A program made the translations under genes and the position numbers. The notes beneath the pieces are model-generated. The model was not told the origin of the DNA. It made no database searches and saw only the letters and a list, made by a program, of their open reading frames with translations. Positions 31,539 to 40,071 of a DNA stretch of 64,000 nt are shown piece after piece. Origin of the DNA: Lachnospiraceae bacterium. Its GTDB lineage: Bacteria > Bacillota > Clostridia > Lachnospirales > Lachnospiraceae. The DNA lies in NCBI GenBank assembly GCA_910575835.1, contig CAJTGB010000003.1, forward strand, positions 144,693-208,692. Reading direction: 5' to 3'. Each line of letters opens with the position of its first letter. The stretch's first letter is position 1.

Positions 31539-31852
31539 CGCACAATATCTACCTGTACATACTTGTGGCCGCGGCCGTATCCTTCCTGATCCGTGTCCTC
31601 CCGCTGACTCTCATACGGAGAAAGATCAAGAATCCTTTTATACGGTCATTCCTCTATTACGTTCCGTATGTGACGCTGTCGGTAATGACATTTCCCGCGA
31701 TCATCACTGCGCCCAAGCTTCCTCTTGCAGGCATTCTGGCCCTTACCGCAGGCGTTGCTGCCGCCTGGAAGGGACTTAATATGATGGGGATCGCCGCGTT
31801 ATGCTGCGTTGTCGTATTCGTCTGTGAGATGGCTGCTCCATATCTGATGTAA
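31535..31852 (+). CDS. azlD: AzlD family transporter subunit
   Basis: This 105-residue protein with four membrane helices begins MTHNIYLYILVAAAVSFLIR and has RVLPLTLIRRK and YVPYVTLSVMTFPAI, typical of AzlD. It is the small partner of AzlC, and its ATG overlaps the azlC stop (ATGA), which ensures equal translation. Confidence 0.92.
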   Translation: MTHNIYLYILVAAAVSFLIRVLPLTLIRRKIKNPFIRSFLYYVPYVTLSVMTFPAIITAPKLPLAGILALTAGVAAAWKGLNMMGIAALCCVVVFVCEMAAPYLM

Positions 31853-31885
31853 AAAGGGCTGTCGGAAATGTTTCCCGGCAACCCT
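31853..31885 (-). terminator. Terminator after galT
   Basis: The arms AGGGtTGcCGG and CCGaCAgCCCT are followed on the minus strand by TTTTTAC. It fills the space between the galT stop and the azlD stop. Confidence 0.7.
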
Positions 31886-31901
31886 AAATAGTTGTTCCAT
31901 T

Positions 31902-33392
31902 TTATAATGTACGGATAAATCTCATAAAGGCTTCGCGTCCTTCTTCCGTACACTTATACACACCCGCATCCTCCAGCACATGCGTGAATGTGATGCCGAT
32001 CTCTTCCTTCAGTACATCCATCACATTCTCTCTGGTGATGCTGTCATACTTCGGCAGGAATGCTTCCACCCACTGAGCGTGCTTCACAAGCTTCTCATTG
32101 CTTCGGATATCCTTGCCCTCTGCCAGATAATCCGCAAGAGTCTCCATCTCATCTTTCAATCTGGACGGCAGCACAGCAAGACCCATAACCTCGATCAGGC
32201 CGATATTCTCCTTCTTGATGTTATGATACTGCGCATGCGGATGATAAACTCCAAGCGGATGCTCCTCTGTAGTGATATTGTTCCTCAGAGTCAGATCCAG
32301 CTCGAAGATGTCTCCCACCTTCCTTGCGATCGGCGTGATCGTATTGTGCGGTTCTCCGTCTGTCTCTGCATAGATAAATGCAGCTTCATCCGTATATCCT
32401 CTCCACGCAGCCAGAACATGATCTGCCAGTTCAATCAGGCGCTTCTCATCCTTATGCCTGATACGGAGAACAGACAGCGGCCATTTGACAATTCCCGCTT
32501 CCACGTCCTCATACCCCGGTATCGTCACGGACTTTTCAATCGGCGCTTTTGCCATGGCAAATGTATAGTTGCCGCCCTGGAAATGGTCATGGCTTAAGAT
32601 AGATCCGCCAACGATCGGAAGATCCGCGTTGGATCCCAGGAAATAGTGCGGGAACAGCTTGATAAAGTCGAATAACTTGATAAATGCAGCCTTCTCGATC
32701 TTCATCGGAACATGCTGTCCGTTGAATACAATACAGTGCTCATTGTAATATACATACGGAGAATACTGGAATCCCCAATTGCTGTCATTAATAGTAATCG
32801 GGATGATCCTGTGGTTCTCTCTTGCCGGATGGTTCAGACGTCCCGCGTATCCCTCATTCTCCATACAGAGCAGGCACTTGGGATAACTGCTTGCCTTCGC
32901 ATTCTTAGCCGCTGCGATCGCCTTAGGGTCCTTCTCCGGCTTGGACAGATTGATCGTAATATCAATCTCACCGTAAGGAGAATCCACCTTCCACTTCATA
33001 TCCTTCTTCACGCGGTAACGGCGGATATAGTCGCTGTCCTGACTGAGCTTGTAGTAATAATCGGTTGCTTCCTTCGGAGAGTCTGCGTATTTCTTCGCAA
33101 ATGTCTCCTGCACCTGGGCCGGTCTTGGAACCAGGCAGTTCATCAGCTTCGTGTCGAATAAGTCTCTGTAACCGATACTGTCCTCGATGATGCCGCGCTT
33201 CACCGCTTCGTCAAGCAGTTCTTTTAAAACTGATTCCAATTCAATGTCATCCGCATCTACCGGAACATCCTCATAATCATCTTCGCGGAACATATCTAAC
33301 AGGAGGTTTGTTGTATAGACACGCTCCGTCTCAGGAATCAAACCAGTCTGAATGCCGTATTCTACTAATTTCTTGATATTCTCATTTAACAT
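31902..33392 (-). CDS. galT: UDP-glucose-hexose-1-phosphate uridylyltransferase (Firmicute type)
   Basis: This 496-residue enzyme swaps UMP between UDP-glucose and galactose 1-phosphate in the Leloir pathway. It is the long Firmicute GalT type: N-terminal helical domain, then CLLCMENEGYAGRLNHPARENHR, the motif NGQHVPMKIEKAAF and HPHAQYHNIKKENIGLIEVMG. I chose the ATG at 33392 with AAGGAG nine bases upstream; an ATG 21 bases earlier is possible. It lies 60 bases after galK in a galKT operon. No galE is present in this window. Confidence 0.95.
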   Translation of the reverse strand: MLNENIKKLVEYGIQTGLIPETERVYTTNLLLDMFREDDYEDVPVDADDIELESVLKELLDEAVKRGIIEDSIGYRDLFDTKLMNCLVPRPAQVQETFAKKYADSPKEATDYYYKLSQDSDYIRRYRVKKDMKWKVDSPYGEIDITINLSKPEKDPKAIAAAKNAKASSYPKCLLCMENEGYAGRLNHPARENHRIIPITINDSNWGFQYSPYVYYNEHCIVFNGQHVPMKIEKAAFIKLFDFIKLFPHYFLGSNADLPIVGGSILSHDHFQGGNYTFAMAKAPIEKSVTIPGYEDVEAGIVKWPLSVLRIRHKDEKRLIELADHVLAAWRGYTDEAAFIYAETDGEPHNTITPIARKVGDIFELDLTLRNNITTEEHPLGVYHPHAQYHNIKKENIGLIEVMGLAVLPSRLKDEMETLADYLAEGKDIRSNEKLVKHAQWVEAFLPKYDSITRENVMDVLKEEIGITFTHVLEDAGVYKCTEEGREAFMRFIRTL

Positions 33393-33452
33393 CTTCTCAT
33401 TCTCCTTCCCCATCCGAAGGACATCCTCTATGATTGCCCGGATGGATTTTTC

Positions 33453-34616
33453 TTATATAACACCGGCGCCGTCGCCGATATCTACTACATAGAATTCAGC
33501 CTCATGTCCGACCTTCTCCTGATAGGTCTTGCCGATCTCGCTGATAAATGTATCTACCGCGTCATTCTTCACGATGCTGACCGTGCACCCGCCGAATCCG
33601 CCGCCGGTGATACGGGAGCCTAACACACCCGGCATTGCCTGTGCAAGGTCAACCAGAATATCGATCTCCTTGCAGGAAACTTCATAGTCATACCTTAAGG
33701 ATTCGTGAGATGCGTTCATCAGCTTCCCGAACAGTTCAACATCCTGGTTCTTCAAAGCCTCTACTGCACGGATCGTTCTCTGGTTCTCGTATACGGCATG
33801 CTTCGCACGTTTTTGCCTTACGGCATCCTTAATGACATCCTTATGCGCCTCGTATTCTTCCTCTGTCAACTCTCCCAGCGATTCAATCTTTACCGCCGCC
33901 TTAAGCTCCTTAAGCGCAGTCTCGCATTCATTTCTCCTGTCATTGTAAGCAGAATCTACAAGACTGTGTTTCACCTTACTGTTGGTGATCACGATCTTCG
34001 CATCCTCTAATACGACCGGAGCATACTCATAATGCAGCGTATTGGTATCAAGGAAGATCGCATGATCCTTCTTGCCCATCGCGCTTGCAAACTGATCCAT
34101 GATTCCGCAGTTGCAGCCGTTGAAATTATTCTCCGAATCCTGCCCGATCAGCGCGATATCCACCATAGATACATCGAATCCATATGTATCCTTCAGGATC
34201 ACACCTGTCAGAACTTCCAGTGATGCGGAAGACGACAGCCCCGAGCCATTCGGGATATTGCCGTAGATCAGAATATCAAGACCGTGATTCAGCTTATACC
34301 CTCTCTTCTCAAACGCCCACATCACGCCCTTCGGGTAGTTCGTCCAGTTCGCCTTCGGGTCTGGAACCAGCTCATCCAGGCTTGTCTCGATCACTCCCAG
34401 CCTCTCAAAATTGGCAGAATAGAACCGAAGCTTCCTGTCTGATCTGCTCCTTACGATTCCATAGGTTCCAAGAGTCAATGCACACGGGAATACGTGGCCG
34501 CCGTTATAATCCGTATGTTCCCCGATCAGATTCACACGGCCCGGCGCAAAATAAGAACGGATCTCCCCTTCGCCTTTGTACAGTTCTTGAAATTGCTGAA
34601 TTAATTTCTCCTTCAT
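33453..34616 (-). CDS. galK: Galactokinase
   Basis: This 387-residue GHMP kinase phosphorylates galactose at C1. Motifs visible: the GalK signature GRVNLIGEHTDYNGGHVFP, the ATP loop IPNGSGLSSSASLEV and the C-terminal GSRITGGGFGGCTVSIV. The ATG at 34616 has GGAGG eight bases upstream, which excludes a start 15 bases earlier. It is the first gene of galKT and is divergent from the AraC-type regulator. Confidence 0.97.
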   Translation of the reverse strand: MKEKLIQQFQELYKGEGEIRSYFAPGRVNLIGEHTDYNGGHVFPCALTLGTYGIVRSRSDRKLRFYSANFERLGVIETSLDELVPDPKANWTNYPKGVMWAFEKRGYKLNHGLDILIYGNIPNGSGLSSSASLEVLTGVILKDTYGFDVSMVDIALIGQDSENNFNGCNCGIMDQFASAMGKKDHAIFLDTNTLHYEYAPVVLEDAKIVITNSKVKHSLVDSAYNDRRNECETALKELKAAVKIESLGELTEEEYEAHKDVIKDAVRQKRAKHAVYENQRTIRAVEALKNQDVELFGKLMNASHESLRYDYEVSCKEIDILVDLAQAMPGVLGSRITGGGFGGCTVSIVKNDAVDTFISEIGKTYQEKVGHEAEFYVVDIGDGAGVI

Positions 34617-34808
34617 ACTTATGTCCTCCATTCTTCCTGCGGCAGTTCAGATAAGCTTCCCTGCGGCATTCTTTATTTTTCTTAATCTTCCTGGCGCTTC
34701 TCTTGCGCATTTACCTTATCTGATTTATAATTATAATGAGATTGAGCAGGGGATACAATAAGAATATTCGATAATATTATCAGTATATTGAGGAAATGGA
34801 GATCAGCT

Positions 34809-35699
34809 ATGCAGCTTCACATAGAAAAAGACCAAAAAGAGATCAAGAATCACGGTAACTATGAATTCCCCGTCCATTTAAGCCTTGAGAAAATACAATC
34901 CTACGAGCAGGATTCATTTCCCTGGCACTGGCACCCGGAGATCGAACTGACCTGGATCATGTCTGGACAGATCGAATATTTTGTGAATGATAAGAAGTAT
35001 CTGTTAAAAGAGGGCGAAGGATTGTTCTGCAACAGCAACTCTCTTCACTCTGGATATATGAAGGACGGAAAAGACTGCAATTATCTGTCCGTCACCTTCC
35101 ATCCCAGGTTCATATACGGATACGAGAACAGCCTTCTCCAGACGAAATATGTTGACTTTATCACTTCCAATGAATCCTGGCACTCTCTGATGCTTGGAAC
35201 CGAAACCGACTGGCATCAGGATATCATCGGACAGATTCAGGACATTTACCAGATGTCAAAGACGCCGCCGCCGGACTATGAGCTCAAGGTACATCTTATC
35301 CTGGCTGGGATCTGGCAGAGGCTCTACCTGTACTATATCTCCCTTCCCGTCAGCGGATACCGGCCCAAGAAGCATCTGGCACGGCTGAAGGATATCCTCT
35401 CCTTCGTTCAGGAGCACTATGCCCAGGAGCTTACGCTGGATGAGATCGCCGAGCATGTGAATATCTGCAAGAGCGAATGCTGCAGGTTCTTCAAGAAATA
35501 TATGAAGATGACCATCTTCGAGTACATCCTGTTTCTGCGGGTTCAGAACAGTCTGCCGCTTCTGAGGGAAGGAGAGAGCGTCACGAAGATCGCAAGCATG
35601 ACCGGGTTCTCCACCCCGGCCTACTATGGGCAGATCTTTAAGCGGTATATGGGATGCTCGCCCAGCCGATACCGCAAAGAGCATATGGGGGAGAGCTAG
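34809..35699 (+). CDS. AraC-family transcriptional regulator
   Basis: This 296-residue protein has an N-terminal cupin sensor (SFPWHWHPEIELTWIMSGQI, then LKEGEGLFCNSNSLHSGY) and two C-terminal helix-turn-helix units (LTLDEIAEHVNICKSECCRF and KIASMTGFSTPAYYGQIFKR). GGAG lies seven bases before the ATG. It is divergent from galKT and probably activates it in response to a sugar. A small palindrome (GATAATATTATC, 34770-34781) lies between the genes, but I cannot assign it with confidence. Confidence 0.9.
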   Translation: MQLHIEKDQKEIKNHGNYEFPVHLSLEKIQSYEQDSFPWHWHPEIELTWIMSGQIEYFVNDKKYLLKEGEGLFCNSNSLHSGYMKDGKDCNYLSVTFHPRFIYGYENSLLQTKYVDFITSNESWHSLMLGTETDWHQDIIGQIQDIYQMSKTPPPDYELKVHLILAGIWQRLYLYYISLPVSGYRPKKHLARLKDILSFVQEHYAQELTLDEIAEHVNICKSECCRFFKKYMKMTIFEYILFLRVQNSLPLLREGESVTKIASMTGFSTPAYYGQIFKRYMGCSPSRYRKEHMGES

Positions 35700-35762
35700 G
35701 AACAATTAACAGCAGTCATTTTTAATACTCAATGTATTGAGGATGCTGTACCAGTCAAATTA

Positions 35763-36362
35763 TCAAAAACACTTGCTGCATCTGCCATATCCACTGGATT
35801 CCGCCGATACTTGGGATACCTGCCTGGCTTTGTTAGGATTCATCCGTCCGCAATTATTGATTCTATGATATTTTGATCCGGTTTCCGACAGCCACACCAT
35901 CGCACCCTGATTATCAGTCTGTGATGCGGTCTGTGCCCCGCTATTACTACTGGCCGGAGTATTGTTCTGTGTCTGTGCCGACTGTATTGACGCCATCTGT
36001 GCTTTTAACGACTCATTCTCTGCCGTCAAGGTGCTGCATTGTTCCTGAAGTGGTTGAAGTGCCGCAATCTGAGCATTTAAATCATCTATTGCTGTCTGCA
36101 GAGTTTGATTTTCTTCTTGTTTCACCTGTAATTCCGACTGTAGAATTTCTTGTTCAGCCGATAAGTCACGATATTCTTCAACAAGATTATCATAGTTTTT
36201 TTGAAGTTCTTCATGCTCAGATACAATTTGATCCATTTCTTTTTGCAATTTTTCTGTTTTTTCATTAGAACATCCTGTAAGCAACAGAAGCATGAAACTA
36301 TACAGAATAATTGCAGCAATAAGTTTTTGAGTTAAATTTTTATTACGGATATAATGTTTCAA
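35763..36362 (-). CDS. Coiled-coil lipoprotein with C-terminal Cys/His domain
   Basis: The 199-residue protein has a signal peptide with lipobox LLTGC (Cys near residue 31), so it is a membrane-anchored lipoprotein. Residues 35-125 form a long heptad-rich coiled coil. A Ser/Gln/Asn-rich linker leads to a 40-residue C-terminal module (VWLSETGSKYHRINNCG ... GRCSKC) with the Tyr-His and paired Cys pattern of small metal-binding domains often found at the ends of clostridial surface proteins. The function is unknown. AGAGGAGG precedes the start, and a leader hairpin lies just upstream. Confidence 0.8.
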   Translation of the reverse strand: MKHYIRNKNLTQKLIAAIILYSFMLLLLTGCSNEKTEKLQKEMDQIVSEHEELQKNYDNLVEEYRDLSAEQEILQSELQVKQEENQTLQTAIDDLNAQIAALQPLQEQCSTLTAENESLKAQMASIQSAQTQNNTPASSNSGAQTASQTDNQGAMVWLSETGSKYHRINNCGRMNPNKARQVSQVSAESSGYGRCSKCF

Positions 36363-36389
36363 TACAATAACCTCCTCTTTTGCATAAAA

Positions 36390-36435
36390 ATAGTAAGTGA
36401 ATAAGGAGAACCTTAGCTCTCCCCTCCCTTACTAT
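36390..36435 (-). promoter_or_regulatory. Terminator-like hairpin in the lipoprotein leader
   Basis: The arms ATAGTAAG and CTTACTAT, with an inner GGAGA / TCTCC pairing, are followed on the minus strand by TTTTTATGC and then the ribosome site of the lipoprotein gene. It could be an attenuator, or the terminator of an upstream short RNA. Confidence 0.4.
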
Positions 36436-36506
36436 TGAGAAACCATTATTAGTATAGCACATTGTTCGACACATTTCGACACATTAGCACTAATTTTAAC
36501 ATGTTT

Positions 36507-37187
36507 CTATGAACCTGACGGCATATAAGGCCTCAATATTCCCGCCACATTACTGATCGGCATCGTCTGCAGCCACACCTTCCCCGGTCCGCTGATCACA
36601 GTGTTAAACAGCCCTTCTCCGCCAAACAGCATATTCTTCACTCCAGGCACACTCTTGATTTCCATCTGGCATGTAGCTGTCATCGCCGCAAGATGTCCGG
36701 TATCCACTACGATCTGCTGTCCCGGCTGCAACTCATACTCCACTACATGCCCGTCAAATTCCGCAAATACGGTTCCATGCCCGCTGATCTTCTGCATGAT
36801 AAAGCCCTCTCCGCCGAACAGACCTGAGCTGAACTTCTTATTGAAGAATACGGACAGCTCTACTCCTGCCTCTCCTGCAAGGAACGCACTCTTCTGGAAT
36901 ACCATCTCCTGCCCCGGACCGATCTCATACGCCTTGATCGACCCCGGAAAACTGGATGCAAATGCGATCATACCATTGCCGCCCTGTGCAGTATAGACGT
37001 TCTGGAACATCTTCTCTCCTGAGAACATCCTTCCGAATGCTTTCCCAAGACCGCCGTTCGTCGTTGTCTCCATCAGCATATTCGGTGACATCCATGACAT
37101 GCCGCCGCCCTCTGTGATCATCTTCTCTCCGCCTTCTAGCTGACAAACCACTACCGGAAGAGTCTCGCCTAGAATCTCATATCTCAT
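36507..37187 (-). CDS. AIM24/TIGR00266 family protein
   Basis: This 226-residue all-beta protein has the family's repeated hydrophobic-Gly pattern: GGGMSWMSPNMLMETTTNGG near residue 25, then GNGMIAFASSFPGSI, GEGFIMQKISGHGTVF and LFGGEGLFNTVISGPG. Members form trypsin-sensitive-looking beta barrels of unknown biochemical role; the mitochondrial relative AIM24 shapes inner membrane complexes. I chose the ATG at 37187, with AGGAGG nine bases upstream. It is a single gene between the lipoprotein and the ornithine cyclodeaminase-like gene. Confidence 0.85.
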   Translation of the reverse strand: MRYEILGETLPVVVCQLEGGEKMITEGGGMSWMSPNMLMETTTNGGLGKAFGRMFSGEKMFQNVYTAQGGNGMIAFASSFPGSIKAYEIGPGQEMVFQKSAFLAGEAGVELSVFFNKKFSSGLFGGEGFIMQKISGHGTVFAEFDGHVVEYELQPGQQIVVDTGHLAAMTATCQMEIKSVPGVKNMLFGGEGLFNTVISGPGKVWLQTMPISNVAGILRPYMPSGS

Positions 37188-37259
37188 AGTTATATACCTC
37201 CTGCCTATCTTATTCTTCGATACCTTCATTATATCAATATGAATTTAGGGTGTAAAGCT

Positions 37260-38249
37260 TTAATTCCATTCCATCCCGGCTCCGGCCGCGACCGCCCTGT
37301 CATAGATCACCTTCGCTGTAACCAAATCCTGCGCGGCAACTCCTACCGACTTGAACACGATGATCTCATCATCGTTCTCTCTCCCGGCTAATTCACCCTT
37401 GACCACATTCCCGATATCTCCTGTGAAATCCTCCCTTGTGACCGTCCCGTCTTCCAACGGAATCAGGATATCACCCGCTTCGGACAGCACTGCATCCTCT
37501 GAATCAAAATAAATCTTAGAAGCACGGGTTAAGATCACCGGATCCATCTCCTGCATATGATGCTGATAGGAACCGATACAACTGACAGTTGCTCCCTTCT
37601 TCACCTTCGTGCCGTCAAAAACAGGCGTTACCGATGAAGTTGACGTAATGATCAGATCTGCATCTTCAATCGCCTCGTCAGACGTGGCTACCGGTACGAT
37701 TCTGACTCCATAATCCTTCAATTCTTCCTGCATACGTTCTGCAAATGCCTGTGTCCGCTCATAATGCAGACCGGATACTCTAACCTCGTCTAAGCTCCGC
37801 GCCGCCATCATCGCTTCCAGTTGGGCTGCCGCCTGCCCTCCTGTACCGATCAACGCACCGATCTTACACTTCTTTTTCGCCAGAAGGTCGAATGCCGCCC
37901 CGGACGCTGCTCCGGTACGGATCTGGGTGATATAGATCCCATCCATGAGAGCCTCTACCACTCCCGTCTTCCCATTGATCAGCATAACCTGCGCAGGTAA
38001 TGCAGGAAGCCCGTTGTCCACATTATGCGGAAACACATTGACCACCTTAAGAGACGCCGTATCCATCTCCTCTGCGTAAGCCGGCATGAAGAGAAAGCAC
38101 CCGTCATGCTTCGGCGCCTGGATATTCGTACGAAGCGGCGCGTTGCATTTCCCCTCTGCCAATAATCGGAAGGCCCGCTTGTCCGCCTCAATAGCATCCT
38201 TCATCGTAAATACTTTTCTAATATCTTCTTTTGATAACAGTAACATCAT
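37260..38249 (-). CDS. Ornithine cyclodeaminase / mu-crystallin family protein
   Basis: This 329-residue NAD(P)-dependent enzyme belongs to the family of ornithine cyclodeaminase, alanine dehydrogenase (archaeal) and ketimine reductase. The Rossmann motif GALIGTGGQAAAQLEAM, the substrate-site GKTGVVEALMDG and TSSVTPVFDG are in place. GGGAGG precedes two adjacent ATG codons (38249 and 38246). The exact substrate cannot be inferred. No proline or opine pathway genes adjoin it. Confidence 0.85.
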   Translation of the reverse strand: MMLLLSKEDIRKVFTMKDAIEADKRAFRLLAEGKCNAPLRTNIQAPKHDGCFLFMPAYAEEMDTASLKVVNVFPHNVDNGLPALPAQVMLINGKTGVVEALMDGIYITQIRTGAASGAAFDLLAKKKCKIGALIGTGGQAAAQLEAMMAARSLDEVRVSGLHYERTQAFAERMQEELKDYGVRIVPVATSDEAIEDADLIITSTSSVTPVFDGTKVKKGATVSCIGSYQHHMQEMDPVILTRASKIYFDSEDAVLSEAGDILIPLEDGTVTREDFTGDIGNVVKGELAGRENDDEIIVFKSVGVAAQDLVTAKVIYDRAVAAGAGMEWN

Positions 38250-38301
38250 TCGTTCCTCCCAATCTTATTCCTTTTTTTCTGATACAACATTCCTATCATT
38301 A

Positions 38302-39912
38302 TTATCTAAGTATTTCCACTTTACAAGAATGCTTCTTTGTCTTCCTGTCATATCCAATTCCTACTGCCAGAATTTGTCCTGTATACCTGAGCGCTTCACC
38401 AAGCTTTCCCTGGAATCTTAGTATATATTCTTTATCCTTAATTTGCCAAATCGCCTCTTCCGGCGTATGATCCACCTTAAGTTCAAGAATCATCCCTTTC
38501 TCATTTTCCTTATACGGATAGAAGATAAAATCAACGAAACCCTTTCCTGCTCTATCTTCCCGCTCCACCCGATATCTGTCACGTGCCGCAAGATAAACCA
38601 GATTGACCACCGCTGACAACTCTATTTCATTATTATACAGCAATATCGGGGTCTCAGTATTATGCACATATTGTAAAATCTCCGACATCGTACTGGTATC
38701 ACCTGCCAAGGTTGCTCTCAGCATTTTAGCGGACTCTTTCGCCAAGCGGTATACATAACCAAAGGACTCTTTGTTCAACAACAATTCTTCATATTTCAGC
38801 ATCAGTTCTTTATTAGGCACAAATACCTCCCCATCTTCATAGGTAAGCAATCCATATATTACCATCGCTGAATAAATCTGATCCTTCGTAACTAATTCCC
38901 TGGCGGTTGCCGCATATTCCTGCATCCTTGCTTCTACATGCTCTCCCGCTACCATCAATGCAATATCATCTCTGACCTCTTCTACATTATTTCTGACATA
39001 ATAAAACACAGAATCATATGTCCCCGAACTGGTCCAGTAATTCGCCAATTGATTATTAGCCAGCGCACTGACCACTGAACGCGGATTATACAGATGTTCT
39101 CCCCCCGCTGTATGATAACCGTCATACCACTCGTCTAATTCCGCTCTGGTGATACGCCGGTCTATGGTCTCTGCCTTATACACCTCATAGAGATGATCAA
39201 CCTCCGAATTCAAGAAACCAAAATACTCTCCAAATCGAATCTTTGTAGCCATATCATACTCCAAAAACATATTCAGCTCCGAACCTTCTGAATATTTTGC
39301 AATCGGAAGGACGCCTGTCATATAGGCAAATTCAACATAACTCTTCCCCTTAAGCAATGATTTTAAAAACAAAAGATATTCCCGTTTATTCTCTTCTGTT
39401 ATAAATGTCATATGGAACAATGCATCCCACTCATCAATCACAAAGAGAAACTTCTGCTCCTTTTCCTCGAATATAAGGGACAGCAGATCCCATACCGCCT
39501 TGCTCTGATCTAATTTGAGATCTGGATAAGCCTGTACAAGATCCTGATAAATCCCATCCTCGATTCTTGAAATATAGCTCCTGTAATCACGGCATTCCTT
39601 CGGAATCTCACTGCAGTCCAGATAGATTACTTCATGCCTGTTCAAATGCTCCAGACATTTCTTCGATTCGGCAATTGCCAGATGTTCAAACACATCCTTG
39701 CTGTCTCTCGCCTTCCCGAAAAAAGCGCCGATCATATTCGCCGCCACAGTCTTTCCAAAACGCCGCGGCCTGACAATACAGAAGAAACGCTGTTCTCGTC
39801 CAAGAGCCGGAATCAATTCCTCTATCATCGCTGACTTATCCACAAAATATGGATCCTGTGAAATCATCTTGTATTTATCATATGGAGCAATACTATTTAA
39901 AAATAATCCCAT
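38302..39912 (-). CDS. AAA-ATPase-like and PD-(D/E)XK nuclease-like protein
   Basis: This 536-residue protein has an N-terminal AAA-ATPase-like domain (start FVDKSAMIEELIPALGREQ, P-loop-like RPRRFGKTVAANMI, Walker B LFVIDEWDALF) and a C-terminal PD-(D/E)XK nuclease-like domain (GKGFVDFIFYPY, then MILELKVDHTPEEAIWQIKD). This pairing is very common and often multi-copy in gut anaerobes. The biological role is not established; defence or genome maintenance have been suggested. It stands alone in this window, with no toxin or restriction partner next to it. Confidence 0.85.
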   Translation of the reverse strand: MGLFLNSIAPYDKYKMISQDPYFVDKSAMIEELIPALGREQRFFCIVRPRRFGKTVAANMIGAFFGKARDSKDVFEHLAIAESKKCLEHLNRHEVIYLDCSEIPKECRDYRSYISRIEDGIYQDLVQAYPDLKLDQSKAVWDLLSLIFEEKEQKFLFVIDEWDALFHMTFITEENKREYLLFLKSLLKGKSYVEFAYMTGVLPIAKYSEGSELNMFLEYDMATKIRFGEYFGFLNSEVDHLYEVYKAETIDRRITRAELDEWYDGYHTAGGEHLYNPRSVVSALANNQLANYWTSSGTYDSVFYYVRNNVEEVRDDIALMVAGEHVEARMQEYAATARELVTKDQIYSAMVIYGLLTYEDGEVFVPNKELMLKYEELLLNKESFGYVYRLAKESAKMLRATLAGDTSTMSEILQYVHNTETPILLYNNEIELSAVVNLVYLAARDRYRVEREDRAGKGFVDFIFYPYKENEKGMILELKVDHTPEEAIWQIKDKEYILRFQGKLGEALRYTGQILAVGIGYDRKTKKHSCKVEILR

Positions 39913-40028
39913 AATACCGATTCACCCCTAAGCATCTTTTCTCCATTATATAAGACCTCATACATTGTTACAAGCGAATTTATCATTCTGGCATGGTTTA
40001 GGAGCATCAATTCCTGAAAAAGATATGA

Positions 40029-40060
40029 GGCATGGAATGAACCTGACGTCATCCCATGCC
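40029..40060 (-). terminator. Terminator after the por-NSS operon
   Basis: The stem GGCATGG / CCATGCC has an inner ATGA / TCAT and is followed on the minus strand by a TCATATCTTTTTC tract. It lies 12 bases after the transporter stop. Confidence 0.7.
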
Positions 40061-40071
40061 CCTATATTCTC

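Noticed and set aside
34770..34781. Palindrome GATAATATTATC between galK and the AraC gene.
   Set aside because: It is short and AT-only in a very AT-rich interval, so it is too weak to call an operator.
37247..37260. AGGGTGTAAAGCTT, identical to part of the hairpin at 3747-3760.
   Set aside because: Only 14 bases match and the second half of the hairpin is missing here, so this is probably coincidence.
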